A stretch of 64,000 bases of DNA from positions 53,773,501 to 53,837,500 of the forward strand of contig NC_065539.1 in NCBI RefSeq assembly GCF_932294415.1, in the 5' to 3' direction. Shown piece after piece: positions 10,288 through 21,533 of this stretch. The first letter of the stretch is position 1; the number at the start of each line of letters is the position of its first letter. The translations under genes and the position numbers were made by a program. Below the pieces are notes generated by a model, which saw only the letters and a list, made by a program, of their open reading frames with translations, was not told the DNA's origin and ran no database searches. The stretch is from Quercus robur. Taxonomy: Eukaryota > Streptophyta > Magnoliopsida > Fagales > Fagaceae.

Positions 10288-11649
10288 TTGCCTTCTCAAG
10301 AAAAAGAGGAACTGGTCAGATTTCTCAGAGGAAATGTCGATGTGTTTGCATGGGACGCCTACGACGCTCCGGGAGTTGATCCTAGCCTTATTTGTCACCA
10401 CCTGAACGTTAACCCCTCTTCCACTCCAAAGAAGCAGCCACCCCGACGCCCCTCAAAGGAACATGCTAGTGCCGTAAGAGACGAGGTGGCAAAACTGAAA
10501 AAAGCAAGGGCTATCAAAGAGGTCTTTTACCCCGAATGGTTGGCAAACACGGTGGTGGTAAGGAAGAAGACAGGGAAGTGGAGAGTCTGCGTGGACTTCA
10601 CCGACCTGAACAAGGCGTGCCCAAAGGACCCATTTCCCTTGCCCAGAATCGACCGATTGGTGGACGCAACCGTGGGTCACCCTCGAATGAGTTTCCTGGA
10701 CGCCTTCCAGGGCTATCACCAGATACCCCTTGCGTTAGAAGACCAAGAGAAGACAGCTTTCATGACGCCCGTCGGAAACTATCACTATAAGGTGATGCCG
10801 TTTGGACTGAAGAACGCGGGGTCAACCTACCAAAGGATGATGACCAGGATGTTCGAGCCACAGCTGGGCAAAATCATTGAGGTATACATAGATGATATGG
10901 TCGTAAAAAGTAAAGTGGTGTCCGAGCACGTGAAAGACCTCAAAATAATCTTTGCTGTCCTAAGGGAGCACAAGCTGCGGCTTAATGCTTCCAAATGTTC
11001 ATTCGGGGTCGAGTCTGAGAAATTCTTAGGGTATATGGTAACCCACAGGGGAATAGAAGTAAGTCCCGATCAAATCAAAGCAATTAACAGCCTACAGGCT
11101 CCTCGGAATCCTAAGGAAGTGCAGAAACTCACTGGCATGATTGCAGCATTAAACCGGTTCATATCGCAATCAGCGGATCGATGTCAACCTTTTTACCTCC
11201 TGATAAACAAGTGGAAAGGGTTTGAATGGTCGGAGGATTGTGTTCGGACTTTCCAGCAACTGAAGGAATACCTATCACGACCACCCATCATGTCCAGCCC
11301 TGAGGCAGAAGAGGTACTGTTTGCATACGTCGCTGTAGCCCCCCATTCTGTCAACCTGGTACTGATACGGGACGATAATGGGGTGCAGCGACCGGTTTAC
11401 TATGTGAGCAAGTCATTACATGAGGCTGAGGTGCGATACCTACCCTTGGAAAAAGCAATTATGGCGATAGTGCACGGCACACGGAAGCTCCCTCACTACT
11501 TTCAGGCGCATACGATCATCGTTCTAACTCAGCTCCCCCTTCGAGCGATGCTTCGAAGCGCCGACTACACAGGAAGGATCGCCATGTGGAGTGTGCTTTT
11601 GGGGGCCTTTGATATTAAATATATGCCTAGATCCTTCGTCAAAGGTTAG
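10288..11649 (+). pseudogene. pol: Reverse transcriptase and RT-linked RNase H
   Basis: RT blocks in order: RVCVDFTDLNKACPKDPFPL, MSFLDAFQGYHQIPL, KTAFMTPVGNYHYKVMPFGL, then the catalytic YIDDMVVKS and LRLNASKCSFGVESEKFLGY. RNase H-type sequence follows (VYYVSKSLHEAEVRYLPLEK). RT copies the element RNA into DNA in virus-like particles. The frame ends at a TAG after RSFVKG, where related elements continue into a linker and a second RNase H. Catalytic residues are present, but missing neighbouring domains make the copy non-autonomous. Confidence 0.92.
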
Positions 11650-12205
11650 GTCCTTGTAGACTTGGTCGCGGAGTTTGCTGAACCCTCTATAGACGATGGT
11701 TCAAAGATTGGGCGGAAGAGTAATAGAAGCATTCTCGGACTCCAGGTTGGTCGTCGGACAAGTGATGGGTGAGCTGGAAGCCAGAGATGCTAGGATGCAA
11801 GACTATCTGGGACAAATCAAACGCCTACAAACGAGTTTTGAGTCCTTCAATCTGACGCACATTTCTAGGAGTGTAAACACCCATGCAGACTCGCTGGCCA
11901 CTCTCGCCACGTCCTCGGCGCATAATCTGCCGCGAATGATCCTTGTTGAAGATCTAGTCCAGGTAAGTCCCATTAGAAGAAACCCGGCCCAAGTCCATCA
12001 GATCAGAAAGAGTCCCAGCTGGATGGAACCCATAAAGAACTTCCTCCAAAACGACATCTTACCGGAGGAAAAATTAGAGGCCGAGAAGATACGTAGGAAT
12101 GCTCCTCGGTTCTGGCTATCAGAGGACCACAAACTATATCGGCGCTCCTACTCTGGACTGTACCTACTCTGCGTACATCCAGAAGAATCCAAGTCTCTAC
12201 TTGAA
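11650..12205 (+). pseudogene. Second (archaeal-type) RNase H, half deleted, and connector
   Basis: After the short linker LVAEFAEPSIDDG the frame jumps straight to MVQRLGGRVIEAFSDSRLVVGQ, the second half of the extra RNase H of Tat elements. The first half, which carries the DGAS and NNEAEYEAL motifs in relatives, is missing. Downstream come SVNTHADSLATLATS and the connector WLSEDHKLYRRSYSGLYLLCV, which normally leads into the integrase zinc finger. At 12206 the sequence switches abruptly to the middle of the LTR. Confidence 0.8.
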
Positions 12206-12441
12206 GAGTCCCTCAAAGAGAGGAACGAAAACAAAAATGTATGATCTGTGCCCAGGAAATAGAATCTTCTGTTAGACATCCATTCTTGTGTTTTTTGTTT
12301 TTGCAATAACATTGTCCATGCATTAGACCGACTAAGTTCACTGAGGTTAAGTTCTTTGACCCATCCTCTACAAAGATTCATTGTGTGTTGCGCCTTGGGT
12401 CAAGGCCTGATCGGTAGGATTTTGACCAGGAAAATCGTGCA
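12206..12441 (+). repeat. 3' LTR remnant
   Basis: Matches the last 236 bases of the 5' LTR with equal length and about four substitutions. The upstream two-thirds is deleted together with integrase. GAGTCCCTCAAAGAG is the first shared word. Confidence 0.9.
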
Positions 12442-13604
12442 ACTACAATAACTTTTTCAAAATTTTCAATAATCATATTTCTCAAATGGTAATGTTTCTT
12501 AAGGGGTTTTTATTTTTAATTATTCATTAACTTATAATTAATTTCTTTAAAAACAACTTATCATTAAAAAAAAAAAAAAAAAGTCCACCAAATGTTTAGA
12601 TCAATCATTTTTTTTCCTATTATTCATTAACTTATAATTAACTACTTAAAAAAAAAAACCTTACCATACTTTTCATTAAAAAATGTTCACCACATACCAC
12701 ATGGATTAGACCAATTCCTTTTATTTTTTATTATTCATTAAATTATAATTAATTTCCTTAATAAAACTTAACATACATATTATCATTAAAAACAATTCCA
12801 CCACACAGGCACACACCACACGATTTCCTTTTTTTCTCCACCCTATTCCTTTTTTGTTTCATTATCGTTAAACAGAGAGAAAAAAAAATCAGAGAAATTG
12901 CCCCCATAGAAATCGCCAAGAGAGAGAGAGAGGTCGCCGCTGCGAAGGCCGGTGAAGATCATCCACTCACCGCCACTGGTCCTCCTCCTCACCACCAAGT
13001 GCATGCGAACCTGGTTGGGTCAAATCAGCTTATGTCTCTCTCTCTTTTTTTCTTTTTTTTTCTTCCTTCTTTTCTTGTTCTGAGTCACTTTGTTATTACA
13101 ATTTGTTTTATGAGAACTAGATTGTGTTTTGATTATTTGTCTTTGTTTAGAGACATTTGAGAGACAAAAACGAGAGAGAGAGAGAGAGAAACAGAGGATG
13201 AGAGAGAAAGAATAATTTGTTATTGAGCTGGGTATTTTTTTTTAAGAAAGAATATTGATATGGAGTCGCTACAGTACTCTCCATGTCAAGAGAGCTATTG
13301 TAGCAACTCTAAAAAAAAATTTGGAGTTGGAGAGGTTGTTGAAGGGTGTTTTTTGTGTGTTTATTCTCCAAAATTGGCTTTAAAGAGTTGATTGGAGATG
13401 CTTTTAGGATTGTGATAAAATTAAGTGAATATTGGAGTATTATTTATGATTTCTTGATCTAAGTGATTTCAATCGTTGGATATTGTGTTATCCACGGATG
13501 ACAACTAGCTGCACCTGGATCTTGAATTTTAGCCGTTGGATACTTTATCCATAGTTAGACACTTTGACTTAAGGGCCACATCATCTTTCTTAATATATAT
13601 ATAT

Positions 13605-14350
13605 GGGAAAAATGTCCATACACCCCTTAAACTTTTAACTACTGGCCAAAAGACCCCCTTAACTTTTTTATTGGCCAATTTACTCCTTAAACTATTCACA
13701 ACTGCCAAATTAATACTTCAGTTAGTCACACGTTAAAGTACTAACGGAATAAACACATGCCACTCACATGGCTTTTAAATACAAACTGAAAAAAACCCAA
13801 ACATCCAAAATCCAACGGAAGAGAAGAGAACCAGGTCCAGGTCCGGCAAAGAGAGAGAGAGAGAGAGACTGCACGCCGTTCATAGCCACTGCCAAGCTTC
13901 TCTCCGCCGTCTCGCCGCCCTTGTCCCGGCGACGCCTTGGTGGTTCCGCCGCACTGTTCAATCTGGGTATGTCTTTTTTTTTTTTTTTTTTTTTTTTCTT
14001 CTTCTTACGTCTTGCTATTTAAATCTTCTAAGAACTTTTGTTTTTTTTTTAATCTCCATGTGCGAATTTTTATTGTAGAAATTCTTGTTTTGGTTTAATT
14101 TATGGGTTGGGTCTCTATGAAATTCTTGGTTTTTTACTTTCTCCATGTGCCTTTCACCAACTGTTGCATTTGAGTATGCCATAGAGCTGTTTGATTAAAT
14201 GCCTGAGAGAGATATGGCTACTGCTAAGGGGGTTTGGTTGCTTGGTTATCCAATTTTCCAAATATGCTGCCCTTCCAAGTTTCCCTTGCAACCCATTTGC
14301 TACAAAAAAATATCAAACACAATAATTGGTTCTATAATGATCCAGAAGCC
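13605..14350 (+). repeat. Left terminal inverted repeat of the MULE
   Basis: Pairs with 19275-20015 reversed. Landmarks in both arms: CTTAACTTTTTTATTGGCC, CAGGTCCAGGTCC, GCACGCCGTTCATAGCC, GGTTGCTTGGTTATCC. A possible leader donor GGTATG at 13966 pairs with the acceptor TTGTAG at 15252 just before the transposase ATG, giving a leader intron of about 1.3 kb. Confidence 0.9.
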
Positions 14351-15254
14351 AATAACTAAATCTTCAATTAGAGAAATTTCATTAATTTTGTCACTTGCAA
14401 ATATGCCTTGTATCCATCCAAGAAATAATGCAGAGCTACATAAGGATTGATCATGAACATCCAAAATCCTGTTTATGAATCCCTTGGTATTTTTAGTGTG
14501 TTCCAGTTTGGTCCAAACTTGCCATGTCTAATTACACTATAGAATTAGTGTAGCACTTTTCTTTTTTATTATGAGAAGATAATGTAGTTTTTCCATATGT
14601 TCAGGCAAGGTCACTTTGTAAGTAAGCCTTACGGTCTTAATGTCTTAACAACCATCTTATGCAACATTTGCAATGACGAAGCAATTGATACTGAAAAATC
14701 ATAAACATAGTTTCAAAATTTGCATTAAGTCACTAAAGATTTTACCTAGTTTGATCCAAATAAGTTTATTTTTTATGATAATTCATTAGTTGGGATAGAG
14801 GGAATTTGATCGCCGAATGTCTTTGTAACTCAACTGATTTAAGGTTTCTAAATACTTTGGAATATGGATCCATTAAAAAGAATATTATTAATTTTTACAT
14901 TTTTCTACTGTTGCTGGGTGCATCTTTTTATTTTTTTTTTCCCCTAAAGATACTGGGTGCAGCTAAGTAATATTAATATGTAATATATAGTTTACTGTTA
15001 AAGATATGGCTTTTGGTTAGTGTTAAAGATACTGGGTCTCGGTGTAATGATTCCAGCCATATGGTCTACTGACTAAGCCAGCATGTTGTAATATTTTGAA
15101 TTATGTGAATTGAACTAGAAGCAATCATGCACATGTGCATGAGCAAATTGTTATATTTTTTTTCTCACTATTCTCTATATTGTTTTTTTTTTTTTTTTAA
15201 TTATGTTTTCTCCAGCTCTTCTATTAATGTTCTTGTTAATTTTGTATTGTAGAA

Positions 15255-17641
15255 ATGGATGAATGTCCACTGTCACTCCCTGGAAATTTACCTTCTATGC
15301 CAAATGTACAAGCCCCTCAATCCCAATATGATTCTATTGAGGCTGATGGCCAATCTGAAATTATTAATGTTCCAATTGATGTGGAGGATGACGAGGATGA
15401 CGAAGATTACAATTTGAGTGATTTTTCTGAATTTGATGATGATATAATTGAAGATTTTGGTATGGAGGATGATGGAATCAATAGAGCAATTGGAGGCAAG
15501 CAGCTTGAGGGAGTTTGGAATGGTGAAGGAGATTCAGATCATGGGGATAGTGATGAGTTAAGGAGTGCAGAAGGGTCATCTGATGATGAAGGGAATTCAA
15601 GGCCTAGGTTCCCTGAGTTTAACCAGCGCATTGGCATAGAGAATGTACAGCTAGTGAAGGATCAAAAATTTGCATCACATGTCGTCTTCAAGGAGGCACT
15701 AAAGGAGTGGTGTATTAAAGAAAAACATGATTTTGAGTATAAGCACAATGATAAGTGGAGAGTGACAGCTGTATGTAAAAAAAAAATGTGGTTGGAAGAT
15801 ACATGCATCCCAAACACAAATGGGAGATGCCTTTCAAATCAAAAGTTTTAAAAGCATTCATACGTGTGGCAAGGATCATAAGAATAGTAAGATTTCTTCA
15901 AGGTGGCTAGCCAATAAATATTTGTCATTCTTTAGAGATGATCATACTTGGACAGCAAATGCATTGAAGGGTGCAGTGTTTAGGGACCATGAAGTTGATG
16001 TGACTTTGGACCAATGTTATAAGACTAAGAGAATGGCATTCAAGATGATACATGGTGCTGAGGAGAAGTAGTATGAGAGACTTTGGGACTATGCAGCTGC
16101 TATTAGGAAGTGGAATGTGGGTAGCACAGTGAAGATACAAACTGCGAATGATGTGTTTGAGAGAATGTGTATTTGTCTTGATGCTTGCAAAAGGGGATTT
16201 TTAGCAGGTTGTAGACCACTTATTGGGATAGATGGTTGTCATTTGAAGGGGACAACAGGGGGATAGTTGCTAGTTGCTGTTGGAAAGGATGGGAATGATA
16301 ATATCTTCCCAATCGCTTTTGCTATCGTTGAAATTGAGAATAAAAGCTCTTGGACCTGGTTTCTACAATGCCTGTTGGATGACATCGGACATGTGGATGA
16401 GAATGGATGGGTCTTTATCTCAGACCGACAGAAGGCAAGAAACAATTAATGTGCATGTGAATTATTTATTTATTTTTTAAAAATATCATGATCTATAACT
16501 AAATTTGAATTACTAATGTATATTTGCGTATTTTTTATGGCAGGGATTAGTAGAGACCTTTAAAGATTTGATGCCTAATGCAGAGCACAGATTTTGTGTT
16601 AGGCATTTACATGCAAATTTCAAGAAGGATTTTCCTGGGAAGGTACTCAAAGATGCAATGTGAAGTGCTGCTAGGGCAGCAACAAAGAATTCTTTTGACT
16701 TCCACATGGATGAGTTGAAGAAGCTAGATGTGAAGGCATATGAGTGGCTTGTGAAGTTAGATGTGAGAACATGGAGCAGACATGCTTTTAATCCAAGAAG
16801 CAAGAGTGACACTCTAGGAAACAATATAGCAGAGTCTTTCAATGCTTGGATTTTGGAGGCTAGGGATAAACCAGTGTTGACAATGATGGAGATCATAAGA
16901 GTGATGTTGATGCAAAGGTTGCAAACCAAAAGAGATCATATGAGAAGGTATGAAGGGAGGGTTTGTCCAAGAATCTATAAGAAGCTTGAGAGAATAAAAA
17001 GCGAGGTTGGACATTGCATTTCTCGTTGGAATGGAGAGTCCAAATATGAGGTGGAGTATATTTATGGTGGAAGATATGTGGTGGACTTGAATGAGAGGAC
17101 TTGTGGTTGTGGGAGATGGGGATTGAGTGGAATCCCAAGTTTTCATGCTACTGCTGCTATAATTGAGCATGGAGAGCAACTTGAGACTTATGTAGACATT
17201 GCTTACACTAAGGAGACATTCCTAAGTTGTTACCAATGGATGGTAAGCCCACTTCCAAGCCATGAACAATGGCCAAAAACACCCTATGACCCAATCAAGC
17301 CCCCAAAATTTACAAAGAAAGTAGGCAAGCGTAAGAAGGTAAGAAAGAGGGAGGCAGGAGAACCTATTAATGCATTTAGGGTGAGCAAGAAAGGAACTGC
17401 CATGAAATGTGGGAATTGTTTCCAGTGGGGCCATAATCAAAGAACTTGTAAAGCTCCTGATAACCCCAACAAGAAGGCTTATAAAAAGAAAAAGAAAGGG
17501 CAATTAGGACAATCATCTACATCTGGAGCTAAAGGAAGTAAAAAATTATTGGTAAATTTCAAGTACTACTTTGTTGAACTTTTCATCCAAATTTCAAGTA
17601 CTACTTTGTTAAACTTTTCCAACTTTTTTGGCTTTTTATAG
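15255..17641 (+). pseudogene. MULE (MuDR-type) transposase, decayed
   Basis: ATG at 15255, acidic N-terminus (VEDDEDDEDYNLSDFSEFDD), then the MuDR-type region (FKEALKEWCIKEKHDFEYKH), the MULE catalytic core (LIGIDGCHLKGTTGG, FPIAFAIVEIENKSSWTWFL, WVFISDRQKGLVE, HRFCVRHLHANFKK), a SWIM-type finger CGCGRWGLSGIPSFHA and an intact zinc knuckle CGNCFQWGHNQRTC. The transposase would cut and paste the element at its TIRs in the nucleus. Breaks: a ten-A run at 15777-15786 shifts frame; stops at 16069 (TAG), 16264 (TAG) and 16661 (TGA). An intron at 16435-16543 starts GC rather than GT and ends AG. The SWIM finger has Ser where the third Cys (IPCxHA) is usual. It is no longer functional as read. Confidence 0.88.
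16435..16543 (+). other. Transposase intron with GC donor
   Basis: The exon ends ISDRQK (AAG) and resumes GLVETFKDLM (GGA). The 109-bp gap begins GCAAGA and ends GGCAG, and the DDE-core protein is continuous across it. GC-AG introns are a known minor class; alternatively a GT donor mutated in this dead copy. Confidence 0.75.
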
Positions 17642-18450
17642 GGTACTCAGCAATCAAATATAGGTACTCAATAGTCAAGTTAAAGTCGTACAAAGGACAA
17701 CACTAGTGGAAGCAAGAATGATAAGGGAAAGGCTAAGGTTTAGTGGCAGCAAGAAGATAAATAATTTTTTAGTTCAATAATTTGTTTAGTGATACACAGC
17801 CTTCTAAAAATACTGATGGAGCCAGTATACTTTTGTTTTTCAATATTGCTTGGAAAGTGTAATTATTGATTCATTGAGTGTTATTTTTTTGGCAAACAAT
17901 ATACCATTTGTAAACACTTATTTGATATTTCAATTCATGGCATATTGAGATCCTTTTAAGAATACTGATGGAGCCAGTATACTTTTGTTTTTCAATATTG
18001 CTGGAAAAGTGTAATTATTGATTTATTTTCTTAGAGTTATTGCATAAAGTTCAATTCATGGCATATTGGGACACATTCATTTTTGGTGGTTATTGCATAA
18101 AGAGAAGAAGTACGCATCAACCAAATCACTCATACAACTTGAATCAAAATAAAGAGAAGAAGTAAGATCATCCCAAGATTGTTTACTCTCCTTGTTGACT
18201 ACTTGAATTATTACAGTGTCAAATCTACATCATACAACTCAAACCCTCCATAGCAGCCTCTCAATTTAATGGTTGTAAGAGAACCTATAACAGAAGGGGG
18301 ACATATCACATTGGCTTCTATTTTTCATTGCTCCTATATGACTTGAAACCTTTACAAGTATCAATGGAAGAAGAAAAAAAAATGTAACTATACATTTCTT
18401 CCATCTAAAGAATAGAAACAGATTTCATATTTCTTGCAGTCACAAGGTTC
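17642..18450. other. MULE interior with a 67-bp direct repeat
   Basis: AATACTGATGGAGCCAGTAT followed by ACTTTTGTTTTTCAATATTG occurs at about 17808 and again at about 17962, each followed by GTGTAATTATTGATT. Otherwise AT-rich; probably transposase 3' UTR and spacer. Confidence 0.65.
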
Positions 18451-18583
18451 CTAAAGATCTGGTAGTGTTATCTTCCCAAAGTTGTTGCGATCAAGCTTAC
18501 TGAAGTAATCGCAGATCAGCAATATATCTTTCTCCCCAATCTTTCCCATCTCTTTGAGCTTGCAAATTACATTCTTTGATTTG
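18451..18583 (-). pseudogene. Captured two-pore K+ channel (TPK) C-terminal exon
   Basis: On the minus strand, after a splice-acceptor-like TTTGTTTCAG, the frame reads KLKEMGKIGEKDILLICDYF, then SKLDRNNFGKITLPDL and stop. This matches the C-terminal EF-hand region of plant two-pore K+ channels (YKLKEMGKI..eDI...). These vacuolar or thylakoid channels conduct K+ under Ca2+ control; only the last about 44 codons are here, without pore or membrane segments, so it is a gene fragment inside the MULE and not a channel. The acceptor-like sequence suggests genomic DNA was copied, not mRNA. The boundaries of captured DNA beyond the exon are not visible to me. Confidence 0.82.
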
Positions 18584-19274
18584 CTGAAACAAATAAGGGA
18601 AATATTTAGGGTTGATTTCTACATGAAGAAGGAGAAAATTAAGAAATAATAATTGAAGTGCTATATAAATAGACAAGCTTTTAGTAGTCTTGATTCCAAT
18701 TAGGTTAGTAACAAGGCCTCGATTCCAAATAAGTTAGTAGAATCATCAAATTGATAAACTATTATCACACATGGGACAAATGTCTAGCACCATTATATTG
18801 GCAATATACTAAACATAATTGATTAAAAGGTTATAGATAAGGTTATAGATTAAAAGGTTAAAATGTCTAGCACCATTATCAACATGATTTGCTTAAGTAA
18901 TAGCAGACAAATCCATAATTATAGCCATCATTTGCTACATTCTTAATGAAAACATGTAACACATACAGGCACGCACAAAGGAAACCAAGTAGCAGCTGCA
19001 TAGTCCAAAAGATTGTTGACCAAAAGATGATCTAATAAAGGAGGCCTGGCCTTAAATAAAATGATGTGCATAAAATTGCTACCAAAACACCGGACTGAGT
19101 CTATATGAAACATCTTTCAAGAACATATAAATTTACATTCTTTGCTTATGCCTATCCAATTATACAGAACTTAATGGCCTAAGTAACCTAAGCAGAAATA
19201 AGATAGTAAACATCTGTGACAACCTTTATGTGGAAGTACAAACCCAAGGTTAACTCAAGTAAGGAGGTGCTTGA

Positions 19275-20015
19275 TTCCAAATACAATAATTGGTTCTGGA
19301 TCATTACAGAACCAATTATCGTGTTTGATATGTTTTTGTTGCAAATGGGTTGCAAGGGAAACTTGGAAGGCCAGCATATTTGGAAAATTGGATAACCAAG
19401 CAACCAAACCCCTTTAGCAGTAGCCATATCTCTCTCAGGCATTTAATCAAACAGCTCTATGGCATACTCAAATGCAACAGTTGGTGAAAGGCACATGGAG
19501 AAAGTAAAAAACCAAGAATTTCATAGAGATCCAACCCAGAAATTAAACCAAAACAAGAATTTCTACAATAAAAATTCGCACATGGAGATTAAAAAAAAAT
19601 AAAAGTTCTTAGAAGATTTAAATATCAAGACGTAAGAAGAAGAAAAAAAAAAAAAAGACATACCCAGATTGAACAGTGCGGCGGAACCACCAAGGAGCCG
19701 CCGGGACAAGGGCAGCGAGACGGCGGAGAGAAGCTTGGCAGTGGCTATGAACGGCGTGCAGTCTCTCTCTCTGCTGGACCTGGACCTGGTTCTCTTCTCT
19801 TCCGTTGGGTTTTGGATGTTTGGGTTTTTTTCAGTTTGTATTTAAAAGCCACGTGAGTGGCATGTGTTTATTCCGTTGGTGTTTTAACGTGTGACTAGCT
19901 GAAGTATTAATTTGGCAGTTGTGAATAGTTTAAGGAGTAAATTGGCCAATAAAAAAGTTAAGGGGGTCTTTTGGCCAGTAGTTAAAAGTTTAAGTGGTGT
20001 ATGAGCATTTTTCCC
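19275..20015 (-). repeat. Right terminal inverted repeat of the MULE
   Basis: Inverted copy of 13605-14350, with a few substitutions and a shorter T-run where the left arm has a long poly(T). It ends TTTTTCCC before (TA)n. Confidence 0.9.
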
Positions 20016-20608
20016 TATATATATATATATTTACTTTGATTTCTCTCACTCTCGCTCACACCTTCTCTAAACAAAGGAAAACGAACCGCATGTGTAAACA
20101 ACCTAGTTTTCATCGAGGTGGGACCCATCTTTGGTCTTAAGTTGAACCAAACTGAAGGGCCGTTTGGTAGGGCATTTTGAGCAACAGTTTTTAGTGTTTA
20201 AACAACATTACACGTATTTTCACACACTTTTTCATCCAAACATATTTCTAAAAAATACAAACAACGTTATTAGAATAACATTATCAAACGACCCCTGAGT
20301 CTCTTAACGAAATGAGACTCCCTTCAACCTAAAGCACAACATGACCTGGACCTCACGTATAGGTTCCTAGTAAAAAAACACACCCTTAACAAGATCGGAC
20401 TCCTAACTGGAGTGGAGGTTGCGATCACAGAGTGTTTTTCTCATAAAATTATGGTACAAAAATGGAATTGTGCACGCCATGAATTGTGTTTTTCTCATAA
20501 AACCAAAAAAAGGTAGCATAAGGTAGGAAAGAAGTAGCAGCTTAATAAAAATTTGATATTACAGACGTATGCATGCATGCATTCACGCAACACATCAAAT
20601 AGAAAGAA
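20016..20608. other. Intergenic with a small TIR element
   Basis: 20157-20297 has matching ends GGGCCGTTTGGTA and, reversed, GGGTCGTTTGATA, with CTGAA/CTGAG flanks: a small non-autonomous element of about 140 bp, hAT-like by its ends. The remainder shows no gene. Confidence 0.5.
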
Positions 20609-20993
20609 AGGTAAACTACGCATTTGATCTCTATCTTTTATATCATATTTCAATTTAGTCTTTAACGTTTCAGTTGTGTCAATTTGGTCCTTAACCTTTC
20701 AATATCGTATTAATTTAATCCATGCTGTTATCTTTTTTACGGAAATTGCTAAAATAGCTAACAGCCAAAATAAAAAAATTAATTTCTGTTGATATGGTAA
20801 TAAGCTAGTTTTTTTTTTTTTTTTTTTTTTTTTTTGGCAATTTGTCATATCAGTAATTTTCATCCAAGAGATAAGAGAAATGACTAAATTGACACTATAC
20901 TGAAAGGTTAGAGACTAAATTGACACAATTGAAAAGTTAGAGATCAAATTGAAATATAGTATAAAGGATAGGGACCAAAGATGTAGTTTACCC
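20609..20993. mobile_element. Palindromic MULE-type MITE (GGTAAACTAC ends)
   Basis: Long inverted arms beginning AGGTAAACTAC and (reversed) GGGTAAACTACAT, with CAATTTAGTCTTTAACGTTTCA-type repeats and a poly(T) centre. Flanks TAGAAAGAA (20600-20608) and TAAAAAGAA (20994-21002) agree at 8 of 9 bases, the Mutator target length. A truncated relative lies at about 61608-61928. Confidence 0.75.
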
Positions 20994-21533
20994 TAAAAAG
21001 AAACACAGATATTGAAGTAATTTTTTTTTTTTTTTTTTTTTTTATAGATTAGCTATGATTGATTAAGAGTCTTATTCATAAAATGTATCAAATACATACT
21101 TCAAAAGCTGGATCAATTGGAGACAAACAAACAAACTAATGGCTCCTGAATTGAAGTTAGAATCCATTGAAGAAAGGGGATGTTGAGGTACAATTTTTTG
21201 AGCCTTAATTTTATTAGTCCACTCACAAAAATGCCCACATAAGCCCATAAGCTATTTTGAGCCCACATGAATATTTCCCACATATTACTCAAATATCCTC
21301 CATGTTATTGGGCTCCCACAAATATTCCTATATAAGCCCCATAAATTACCCTGGACCTTCTCACAAATACTACCCATTATACCCTACATATTATTGAACT
21401 TGGGTTTTTCCACAAAAATACTTATCACGTTACTACCAAATTGGGCCACAAAACTACACTACCTCCACAAAAAAAAGCCCAAAGCCATTTACCTTGTGGA
21501 CAAAACCCAAAAAGCCCGACAAAACCTTCTTAC

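Larger units (their letters stand above)
7398..12447 (+). mobile_element. Ty3 Tat/Retand-type LTR retrotransposon, internally deleted
   Basis: In order: 5' LTR (7398-8076), primer-binding site, gag, protease, reverse transcriptase with RNase H, a partial second (archaeal-type) RNase H, then a jump into the middle of the 3' LTR. The second RNase H after the RT-linked one is the hallmark of the Tat/Retand group. Integrase, polypurine tract and the first about 440 bp of the 3' LTR are gone. ATAAC lies directly before the 5' LTR (7393-7397) and again at 12448-12452; it fits a 5-bp target duplication if the 3' end is CAACTACA rather than the expected GTGCA at 12441. The coding parts carry stops and deletions, so the copy is not autonomous. 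Confidence 0.9.
7174..13403. mobile_element. PIF/Harbinger-like TIR element split by a retrotransposon
   Basis: The left end GAGCATCTTTAGCAGC at 7174 and the right end (reverse complement AAGCATCTCCAATC) form imperfect terminal inverted repeats flanked by TTA on both sides (7171-7173 and 13404-13406), the target duplication typical of PIF/Harbinger elements. Removing the retrotransposon at 7398-12447 leaves about 1.2 kb with no transposase, so it is non-autonomous. The right half has three copies of a TTATTCATTAA.TTATAATTAA motif (about 12515, 12620, 12730), (GA)n tracts, and a self-complementary CTACAGTACTCTCC...GCTATTGTAGC region. The element at 60286-61350 has the same type of ends and the same TTA target. 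Confidence 0.6.
13605..20015 (+). mobile_element. Long-TIR Mutator-like element with transposase and captured gene piece
   Basis: Both ends begin GGGAAAAATG and continue as near-identical inverted repeats of about 740 bp (13605-14350 and 19275-20015). It inserted into a TA-repeat: both flanks are (AT)n, so the expected 9-bp target duplication (ATATATATA) is present but uninformative. Each arm carries GC-rich leader-like sequence, so each may act as a promoter. The interior has a broken MURA/MuDR-type transposase (plus strand), a pair of direct repeats (about 17808-17876 and 17959-18026) and a captured TPK channel exon on the minus strand. Total 6.4 kb. Confidence 0.9.

Noticed and set aside
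14199..14450. Frame beginning MPERDMATAKGVWLLGYPIF
   Set aside because: It lies in the MULE TIR and is repeated in the opposite arm (19188-19442); present because of the inverted repeat, not as a gene.
16513..17503. Minus-strand frames under the transposase
   Set aside because: Shadows of the MULE transposase, which has clear catalytic and zinc-finger motifs on the plus strand.
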